In this document: positions 56,089-62,830 of the stretch, in pieces
How positions within the stretch are numbered: the stretch's first letter is position 1
Layout: every line of letters starts with the position of its first letter
NCBI GenBank assembly: GCA_036741775.1
Contig: DAINRQ010000009.1
Span: forward strand, 1 to 64,000
Source of the DNA: JAJKIV01 sp036741775
Lineage (GTDB): Bacteria; Gemmatimonadota; Gemmatimonadetes; Gemmatimonadales; Gemmatimonadaceae
Length of the DNA: 64,000 bases
Reading direction: 5' to 3'
Notes under the pieces: model-generated
Told to the model about the DNA's origin: nothing
Database searches by the model: none
What the model saw: the letters and a program-made list of their open reading frames with translations, nothing else
Translations under genes and position numbers: made by a program

Positions 56089-58698
56089 TCAGACGTTCAC
56101 CAACATCTTCACCAGGTTCGGCATCCCCGCGCCCTGCATGCTCCGCTGGCGGCCGAGGTCCGTGCAGTTGTCGAGCAGGATGCGTTTCACGTCATCCGGG
56201 CGACCGAGGAACTCCTTTCGCTTCGAGAGGAACGCGGCGATCAGCCCCGACACGTGCGGGGCGGCCATGCTCGTGCCGCTCATCTCGGTGTAGAGTTGCT
56301 GGAACGTCGAATTTGGGCTCACGTCGCGAGCGTCGCTCCGCACCGAGAAGATCCGCTCCCCGGGAGCCACGCAGTCAGGTTTCATCCGCCCATCGGCCGT
56401 CGGCCCGCGCGACGAAAAGAACGACGTGCCGTACGTGTGCGGGCTGTCCTTGTGCACCGACCCGACCACGATGGCGTCCTCGAGGTTCGCCGGGTCGCCT
56501 AACGACATACCCATGTTCGCCTGCACGTGATCGCCGTCCGACGTGCTGAGCGACGCGAACCCCTCGTTCCCGGCCGCGAGTACCACCACCACACCCTGCC
56601 GCCAGAGCCGGCGCAGCTCCACGCACAGCGGCGTGTGGCCGCAGTTGAACGCCTCGACGTCGAACTCGCCGCCGAGGCTCAGGTTCACGCCGTGGATGAC
56701 GACCTTCCCGGCGCGCTCGTTCGTGTCGAAGATGTGGTCGAGTGCCTTGATGATCCACGAGTCCTCGCCCGAGCCGTTGTTATCCAGAACCTTGTAGATC
56801 ACGAGCTTCGCGTCGGGCGCCATGCCGCACATCGTGCGCTCGCGGCCGTCGGCATCCGCGACCTTGTACCGTCCCGCGATGATGCCCGCGACGTGCGCCC
56901 CGTGACCGAACCGGTCCGCGGCCGCGCGGGCGTCCTTCGCGTCGTTCGGATCGAGCGCCCGTAACGTCGCGCGTCCCTGGCGCTGCGACGCGTCCGTGCA
57001 GTCGTACACGCGGGCAATGGTTCCGCCGCTCGCGGCATGAAAGTGCGGGTGTGTCCAGTGAATGCCGGAGTCGAGCACCGCCCAGGTGACGTCGGCACCC
57101 GCCGCCTGATAACTGTTGTGTCCCGGGAAAGCCTGCGTCGTGTGGATCGACCGATCCAGGTACGCCCACTTCGCGCTGTTCTTCCAGATACGCGCGACGG
57201 GAAACTTCTTGTCGCCGTGGGCGCGCGAGCTCAGGCGCTCTGCCTCGTGACGCGTCAGGTTCAACGCGACGTACCGATGAAGCTCCTCGGGCGCGAGCGC
57301 CCGACGCGCTGCCGAGCTCTCGTCCGATGCGCCGAGCAGCTCGTAGATGCGCTCGAGCGCCGAATCGCGCGTGAGCTCCGTGGTGGCGAAGTCCTCGAGC
57401 TGCACGAGAATCCGATGCCGCTCGCTCGGGCCGCTGTCGGCGTACGCGCGCACGACGTCCTTCGCGATCTTGAATCGCGCAACGGGCTGGAAGAGCCCGG
57501 TGTCCACACACTCGCGCACGGGCTGCCGTACCTCCTCCATGGCGAGATAGCCCGTCCCCGAATGTGGGTGGCGCGGCGAATCCGGGTTGAACTTCATGTT
57601 GTCCTCGACCTTCACGCCATTCGTGTTGGCTCCGTAGTCGCTCACGAGACGCTTGTCGAGCGCGACGGGATCGAGCGGGTCGCAGACGTTCACCCACCGC
57701 CGCACCGCGGGCGGCGTCGTGAGCTTGCGCTTCCCGGTGAGGTCCTTGATGAAGTCCTGAACTTCCTTGATGCCCAGCGGCGACCCGAGCGTGACGAGGA
57801 GCCTGACATCGAGCCCGGCGAACTCCTCCTCCATGAGCACGCTGTACGCGATCATGGTCCCCTGGCTGTGCGCGATGATGACGAACGGACCTCCGCCAGC
57901 GCGGAGACGCTCCCGCAGCGCCTCGCGCATGCGGTTCCCCTTCGTCTTGTCCACGAACAGGTCGTTGACGTCGCGCAGGAACATCCGCGTCATGTGGCGC
58001 GTGAGCCACTGGCGCATGGGACGCGGAAGGAAGCCGAAGATCTTCGCCTGCACCGCGTTCGCCCCGTAGCGCTTCGCCTGGATGCGACGCACTTCGGCCC
58101 CTTCGGGGCCACGCAGCTGCTCGGCCAGGACCTCGTACTCGGCGTCGTTCGTGAGCGGCGTGTCGCCGAGCATCCGCGCCGCGAGGCTGCGGAGCCGCTC
58201 GGCCTCGGCCGCATTGGCGGCCGGCTCGTTAGGCGTGCTGACGAGCTCCGTGAGGGCGTCCTCCACCTTGCCAAGCTCCGCCGCCGAGTCCCACGGTGCC
58301 CGTTGCGCTCGCGGAGAGAACTCGCCCTGCGGCGCCTCCTCGGTCGCGTCGGAGAAGTCACCACCCGACGCCGCCCCCTCGAGCGCCACCGGGTAGCGTT
58401 CGCGGTCCACCCAGTACGCCATGCGGCTTCGCTCGCCAAGGTCGAACGCGAAGAGCGCCTGGTCCCATTGCCCCTTGAGCACCGAGGCGGGCGGCTTGTT
58501 GCCGATTCCGTGGATGTAGATGATGGTCGATGCACCGATCGCGTCCGACACCGCGGCGGCGGCTGCCGCCGCCGCGAGTTTCGGCGTGCGGGCGGTCTTG
58601 GCCACGCTCGGCGTCCTGGCCGGCCGCTTCTTCGTTGCGCGCGGTCTTGCAGGCTGCGCGCGTTTGCGCGCCGCGGTCTTCGTTTTCTTCGTCGCCAT
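56089..58698 (-). CDS. Esterase/lipase-like - subtilase (S8) fusion with histone-H1-like N-terminus
   Basis: 869 residues from ATG 58698 with no signal peptide. Residues 1-50 are Lys/Arg/Ala/Pro-rich (MATKKTKTAARKRAQPARPR, ATKKRPARTPSVAKTARTPK), like the C-terminal tail of histone H1 or bacterial Hc1, ending in an alanine run. An alpha/beta hydrolase domain follows (about 55-345): STIIYIHGIGNKPPASVL and FVIIAHSQGTMIAYSVL with S278, then LDVRLLVTLGSPLGIKEVQD. A linker region (about 345-530) is largely helical. The subtilisin domain (535-869) has the full triad: D543 (WAVLDSGIHWTHPHFH), H599 (RFGHGAHVAGIIAG) and S810 (EMSGTSMAAPHVSGLIAAFL), and also NLSLGGEF and VVVLAAGNEGF. The combination is unusual. 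It ends tail to tail with the TPR/HD-GYP gene, with 2 bp between stops. Confidence 0.88.
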   Translation of the reverse strand: MATKKTKTAARKRAQPARPRATKKRPARTPSVAKTARTPKLAAAAAAAAVSDAIGASTIIYIHGIGNKPPASVLKGQWDQALFAFDLGERSRMAYWVDRERYPVALEGAASGGDFSDATEEAPQGEFSPRAQRAPWDSAAELGKVEDALTELVSTPNEPAANAAEAERLRSLAARMLGDTPLTNDAEYEVLAEQLRGPEGAEVRRIQAKRYGANAVQAKIFGFLPRPMRQWLTRHMTRMFLRDVNDLFVDKTKGNRMREALRERLRAGGGPFVIIAHSQGTMIAYSVLMEEEFAGLDVRLLVTLGSPLGIKEVQDFIKDLTGKRKLTTPPAVRRWVNVCDPLDPVALDKRLVSDYGANTNGVKVEDNMKFNPDSPRHPHSGTGYLAMEEVRQPVRECVDTGLFQPVARFKIAKDVVRAYADSGPSERHRILVQLEDFATTELTRDSALERIYELLGASDESSAARRALAPEELHRYVALNLTRHEAERLSSRAHGDKKFPVARIWKNSAKWAYLDRSIHTTQAFPGHNSYQAAGADVTWAVLDSGIHWTHPHFHAASGGTIARVYDCTDASQRQGRATLRALDPNDAKDARAAADRFGHGAHVAGIIAGRYKVADADGRERTMCGMAPDAKLVIYKVLDNNGSGEDSWIIKALDHIFDTNERAGKVVIHGVNLSLGGEFDVEAFNCGHTPLCVELRRLWRQGVVVVLAAGNEGFASLSTSDGDHVQANMGMSLGDPANLEDAIVVGSVHKDSPHTYGTSFFSSRGPTADGRMKPDCVAPGERIFSVRSDARDVSPNSTFQQLYTEMSGTSMAAPHVSGLIAAFLSKRKEFLGRPDDVKRILLDNCTDLGRQRSMQGAGMPNLVKMLVNV

Positions 58699-58981
58699 GG
58701 ATACGCCTCCCGGAAGCTGTGCGTCGCCGTCGCATGCCCATCATACGACCGGCATCCGCGCAGGCGGGAATCATGCACGCGCCCAGGAAGCGAATCAAAC
58801 CACGTTGGACGGCGCTGGTAGCGTCTTTCTGTTTTTCCTGAGTCGGCGTACCTTACCGGTGGCGCCAGAGAGCGCCTCCGGTCCGCGGAAAGGGCTGCGC
58901 CCATCTCTCGAAGTCGAATGTGATCATACGCCCTCTTCGGGCCGATCGTGCGGACGCCGGCCATAACGAAGGAGGCGCTCC

Positions 58982-60514
58982 ATGTCATCACCGTTCAGCC
59001 GGTCGCTCCCGGCACATCCGGACCTCGCACAGCAGAAGAAGCAGGCGAAGGAGCTGCTGCAGGCGTTCACCGCAGGCGAGGCCGAAGCACAGGCGCGCGT
59101 TCGTGCCGTGCTCCCCGACAAGAAAGAGATCGCGCTCGCCGATGCGCAGTTCACCCTCGCGCGCGAGTACGGGTTCGCGAGCTGGGCGGCGCTCAAGGAG
59201 CACATCGACGCCCACGCGGATGACAGGCGAACGCCCGAGGAGCGCCTGCACGACGCGTTTCGACGTCGCGATGCGAGCGCGGTGCGGCGCGTGTTTCAAC
59301 AGTACCCGGAGTTCCGCAAGCGCATCAACGACCCTGTCTTCGACTTCAATTCGCCGGCGATCGTCGCGTACGCGAACGACGTCGAGATGGTGGATGTGCT
59401 CCTCGAGTTCGGCGCGGACCCGAACCGGCGCAGTGAGTGGTGGGCGGGCGGGTTCCACGCTCTGTACTCCGCGATGGGCGCGGCGGCCGATCGATTGATC
59501 GCCGCCGGTGCCGTTCCCGACGCCTGCGCGGCCGCACACCTCGACCGACCGGAGCTCCTCGAGCGTCTCATCGCGGAAGATCCCGCGCGTGTACACGAGC
59601 GCGGCGGCGACGGGCAGACACCGCTGCACTTCGCGCGGTCGCGCGCGGTCGTCGACCTGCTCCTCGACGCCGGCGCGGACATCGACGCGCGCGACGTCGA
59701 CCATCGCGCGACGCCGGCGCAGTGGATGCTCGACCACAAGCGCGGCGCGGGGCGATACGAGCTCGCGCTCTATCTCGTCGAGCGTGGCGCCGCTACCGAC
59801 ATCTTCCTCGCCGCCGCCCTCGGGCTCACCGACCGCGCCCGCGAGTTGCTCGAGTCGGACTCGGGCCTGCTCGATCTGAACACGAGCCGAGGGGAGTACG
59901 GCGAGAAGCCGCCGAGCAGCTATCACATCTACTTCTGGACGATTGGTGACGGCAGCTCACCGCTGGACGTCGCGGCGCAGTTCGAGCACGCCGAAACACT
60001 GGACGTGTTGTTGTCGTTCGCGTCGCCGGCTCAGCGCCTCCGCTCGTACGCTCGGCGCGGTGACGCGGAGCGGGCACGCAAGCTCGTGCGCGAGCACCCC
60101 GGGCTTGTCGCATCAATGACACCCGAGCAGCGCCGTGCCATCTCCGACGCCGCCTGGGACGGCGACGCCCGTGCCGTCGCGTTGATGCTCGAGCTGGGGT
60201 TCGACCCGAGCGCGCCGGGTCATGACTCGGGAACGGCGTTACACGTGGCGGCGTGGCAGGGATCGGTCGAGACGGTGAGGATCCTTCTCGACCATCCCAT
60301 CGGGCGCACGCTCGTCTCGGTCAAGGAAGGCAGGTACGGAGGGACCCCTCTTGGCTGGTGCTGTCATGGATCGGTTCACGGCAACACGAGCCACGACCAC
60401 GCGGGGGTGGCGCGATTGCTCGTCGACGCTGGCGCCGAGCTCGGGCGCGACACGGCCGAGGCGTCACCGTCGGTGCAAGCCGTCATCGCGGGAGCGCGTA
60501 ATCGCAGGCGTTAG
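58982..60514 (+). CDS. Ankyrin-repeat protein
   Basis: 510 residues from ATG 58982, with a strong SD sequence (AAGGAGG). Residues 1-75 are a helical module (DLAQQKKQAKELLQAFTAGE, FTLAREYGFASWAALKEHID) often seen before ankyrin repeats in environmental bacteria. About eight ankyrin repeats follow, for example VAYANDVEMVDVLLEFGADP, DGQTPLHFARSRAVVDLLLD, AGADIDARDVDHRATPAQWM and GTALHVAAWQGSVETVRILL. It is a cytoplasmic protein-interaction scaffold; its partner is unknown. It is divergent from the esterase-subtilase gene, with 283 bp between the starts. Its stop TAG lies in a CGTTAGGC copy (60509-60516). Confidence 0.88.
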   Translation: MSSPFSRSLPAHPDLAQQKKQAKELLQAFTAGEAEAQARVRAVLPDKKEIALADAQFTLAREYGFASWAALKEHIDAHADDRRTPEERLHDAFRRRDASAVRRVFQQYPEFRKRINDPVFDFNSPAIVAYANDVEMVDVLLEFGADPNRRSEWWAGGFHALYSAMGAAADRLIAAGAVPDACAAAHLDRPELLERLIAEDPARVHERGGDGQTPLHFARSRAVVDLLLDAGADIDARDVDHRATPAQWMLDHKRGAGRYELALYLVERGAATDIFLAAALGLTDRARELLESDSGLLDLNTSRGEYGEKPPSSYHIYFWTIGDGSSPLDVAAQFEHAETLDVLLSFASPAQRLRSYARRGDAERARKLVREHPGLVASMTPEQRRAISDAAWDGDARAVALMLELGFDPSAPGHDSGTALHVAAWQGSVETVRILLDHPIGRTLVSVKEGRYGGTPLGWCCHGSVHGNTSHDHAGVARLLVDAGAELGRDTAEASPSVQAVIAGARNRRR

Positions 60515-60594
60515 GCGGCAGCGTGTGGCTCACCGCGCGCCGGGCCGTGCCGCCATGCATGGAACAAGACACGCCCGGCGCACGTAGGGTTGGC

Positions 60595-60825
60595 ATGCGC
60601 ACGATCGCCTTGCACGATTACGCCGGCCTGCCGTCCGCAGAGCGCGTCGCGCTCGAGGCCACTGTCCAGGATCTACGTACGCTCGCCGATGTTCTGGCCT
60701 GGGCCCGCGCGCAGACTCCGCCGCGCTCGGTCGTCGAGATCGTGACGCAGGACGAGTACACGCACGACGTCGTGCTCCACGCGAGCGGCAGCGGTCGGCC
60801 GTACCTCGCATTCGATACGACCTGA
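60595..60825 (+). CDS. Small conserved protein, possibly 76 aa
   Basis: 76 residues from ATG 60595, with AGGGT about seven bases upstream. The sequence has an alpha/beta pattern (MRTIALHDYAGLPSAERVAL, EATVQDLRTLADVLAWARAQ, PRSVVEIVTQDEYTHDVVLH, ASGSGRPYLAFDTT). It resembles small proteins with a split alpha/beta sandwich, but I do not recognise a family. It lies 80 bp after the ankyrin gene on the same strand. Confidence 0.6.
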   Translation: MRTIALHDYAGLPSAERVALEATVQDLRTLADVLAWARAQTPPRSVVEIVTQDEYTHDVVLHASGSGRPYLAFDTT

Positions 60826-60834
60826 CTGGGCGCG

Positions 60835-60999
60835 GTGACGGCGGTCGCCGTCTTCTCCGCACGGCCGGATGCCCGCACCCTCCTCGACGCGCGGCTCGCG
60901 CGCGGATGGCGGCCGACGCCTTCTGCGCTGAAGGAGGGCGAGCGTGTGCTCGGCTACGCAGGGTGCGTCGTTGCCCCAGAGCATCGGGATACGCGGTAA
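60835..60999 (+). CDS. Possible small protein (54 codons)
   Basis: GTG 60835 to TAA 60997-60999. The translation reads MTAVAVFSARPDARTLLDAR, then LARGWRPTPSALKEGERVLG, then YAGCVVAPEHRDTR. It begins 9 bp after the previous small gene and has third-position G/C bias. No SD sequence is convincing, so this is a weak call. Confidence 0.3.
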   Translation: MTAVAVFSARPDARTLLDARLARGWRPTPSALKEGERVLGYAGCVVAPEHRDTR

Positions 61000-61069
61000 C
61001 GCGGCTCTTCTGTCCTCGGTTCGCGTCCGCCAAGTTGAAGTCGCGCGTTGACGAATCGCTCCGGGAACT

Positions 61070-61099
61070 GTCATAGCGCGCCGCCCGGCCCGCTATGAC
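61070..61099 (+). promoter_or_regulatory. Hairpin upstream of the FGE-like gene
   Basis: GTCATAGCG (61070-61078) pairs with CGCTATGAC (61091-61099) around a GC-rich 12-base loop. It lies 27 bp before the ATG of the next gene, so it could be an operator palindrome or an mRNA hairpin; the position excludes a normal terminator of a gene that ends at 60999. Confidence 0.4.
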
Positions 61100-61125
61100 G
61101 ATCCGTGACTTCGTGAGGGAATGGG

Positions 61126-62637
61126 ATGCGGCGAGCCACGATCGTCCTTGCCGTGACGCTGCCCGCGGCGGTGCTGTCACACTGTGCGCCCGGTAGAGGG
61201 CAGAGCGACGATGCACCAGATCAGCTCGCTCGCGTCCTCGCCGACACCGCGCCCGAAGACCGGCCCGCCGAGCGTGAGGCGTTCGCTCGGCGTCAGGCAG
61301 CGGTAGCGCTCGCCCTCCTCCGGTCCGGGCGTGCTGACGTGACGTGGGCCCTTCTCGGACACCGCCCTGACCCAAGCCTGCGCACGCATCTCGTTCTCGC
61401 GTTAGGCGCGAGCGGGGCGGATCCGGACATGCTCGTGCGCCAGTTGAACGTGGAGCCAGACCCATCGATCCGGCGCGCGCTGGTTTGGAGCCTCGGCGGG
61501 TTCACCGACGACCGGGTGCCCAGGCCGCTGCCGGGCCCGCTCGTGACGAAGCTGGTCGGATGGTACCGCGATGATCCCGACCCCGGCATTCACGCCGCGG
61601 TCGATTGGCTGCTCCGACACGGGCGTCAGGGCGAGCGTGCGCGCGTACTCGATTGGGGACAGCGAGACCGCCTGGTCGCGATCGACCGCGAGCTCGCCGG
61701 GCGCCCGCTCGATGGACGCTCATGGTATGTCACGCGCGAAGGGCAGACGATGGTGGCCGTCCGCGGGCCAGTGGAGTTCCGGATGGGTTCACCCGCACAC
61801 GAAGTCGGCCGGGTGCCGGCGTCGGACTCACCGGTGGAGCCGTACCATACCGCTCGGATCCCCCGGTCGTTCGCCATCTCGAGCAAGGAGATCACCGTCG
61901 CCGAGTTCCGCCGGTTTCTCGCCGCGAATCCCGACGTGAAGCGCCGCCACGGATACGCGGACAACCCGACGCGTATGGCGGAGGTGCTCGCGCAGTTCAG
62001 TCCCGACGACGACGGGCCGCAGATCGCCGTGACGTGGTACGAGGCGGCCATGTACTGCAACTGGCTCAGTCAGCAGGAAGGGTTGCCGCAATCACAGTGG
62101 GTGTATCCGCTGAACCCGGACGACATCCGGAGCGGCATGCGGATGCCGGCGGATTACCTCCACCGCACCGGCTACCGGTTGCCGACGGAAGCCGAGTGGG
62201 AGTATGCCGCTCGGGCGGGCGCAACCACGTCGCGCTTCTATGGGACATCCGATTCCCTGCTCTCCGCGTTCGCCTGGTACAGCAAGCATCCGCCGAAGAA
62301 GAAGGGCGACCCGGTCGACCCGAGCGACCCGCAGCGGACGTGGCCCGTGGGTCAGCTCATGCCCAACGATCTCGGACTGTTCGATGTGCTCGGGAACGTC
62401 TGGGAGTGGACGCAGGATCGGGTGGAGCGCCTCGGGCCGTCACAGACGAGCCGCGAGGACAGCGAGGACTCGGTGCTCGTCATCACCGATTCGGTTGCCC
62501 GCACGAGGCGCGGCGGCGGATTTCCGTACGAGGCCGCGATGATGCGGTCCGCAGCGCGCGGCACCGTGAGTGCCCTTCCCACCAATCGGCGCGACAACGT
62601 CGGCTTCCGGATCGCACGGACACTTCCATTACCGTAG
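61126..62637 (+). CDS. Exported FGE-sulfatase-domain protein with HEAT-like N-terminus
   Basis: 503 residues from ATG 61126, preceded by GAGGGA. The signal is ATIVLAVTLPAAVLSHCAPG, with a possible lipobox (LSHC). Residues ~60-190 are HEAT-like helices (VTWALLGHRPDPSLRTHLVL, ALGASGADPDMLVRQLN, PSIRRALVWSLGGF). Residues ~235-500 are the FGE-sulfatase fold: EFRMGSPAHEVGRVP, FAISSKEITVAEFRRFLA, VTWYEAAMYCNWLSQQEGLP, GYRLPTEAEWEYAARAGATT, LFDVLGNVWEWTQD and VGFRIART. The active-site cysteines of true formylglycine-generating enzymes are absent (GGGFPYEAAMMRSAARG), so it is probably an oxygenase relative or an inert binding domain. It contains a CGTTAGGC copy at 61400-61407. Confidence 0.85.
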   Translation: MRRATIVLAVTLPAAVLSHCAPGRGQSDDAPDQLARVLADTAPEDRPAEREAFARRQAAVALALLRSGRADVTWALLGHRPDPSLRTHLVLALGASGADPDMLVRQLNVEPDPSIRRALVWSLGGFTDDRVPRPLPGPLVTKLVGWYRDDPDPGIHAAVDWLLRHGRQGERARVLDWGQRDRLVAIDRELAGRPLDGRSWYVTREGQTMVAVRGPVEFRMGSPAHEVGRVPASDSPVEPYHTARIPRSFAISSKEITVAEFRRFLAANPDVKRRHGYADNPTRMAEVLAQFSPDDDGPQIAVTWYEAAMYCNWLSQQEGLPQSQWVYPLNPDDIRSGMRMPADYLHRTGYRLPTEAEWEYAARAGATTSRFYGTSDSLLSAFAWYSKHPPKKKGDPVDPSDPQRTWPVGQLMPNDLGLFDVLGNVWEWTQDRVERLGPSQTSREDSEDSVLVITDSVARTRRGGGFPYEAAMMRSAARGTVSALPTNRRDNVGFRIARTLPLP

Positions 62638-62830
62638 CCCGCGACCGGCGCGTTACGTCGCATCGACGATGGTTCAGCCCGTGACTGCATGGGCGTTTCG
62701 TAACCAGACCAGTTGTCCAGCCATCCGGTTGCCTGATGAGCGCGCAGAGCGCTGACGATTTCCTGTATTGACGCCGTGCGCGCTTCTTCCCACTATTCCC
62801 CTAACCTAGTATGTGGACAAAGGTCTTCGA

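Noticed and set aside
52532..58698. Calling the giant ATPase and esterase-subtilase a proven defence system
   Set aside because: They are convergent, not an operon, and no known defence gene or mobile element lies nearby; reported only as a candidate.
57037..58821. 594-codon plus-strand open frame
   Set aside because: It is exactly antisense to the esterase-subtilase gene, whose domains and catalytic residues are clear; the translation is Arg-rich and without family features.
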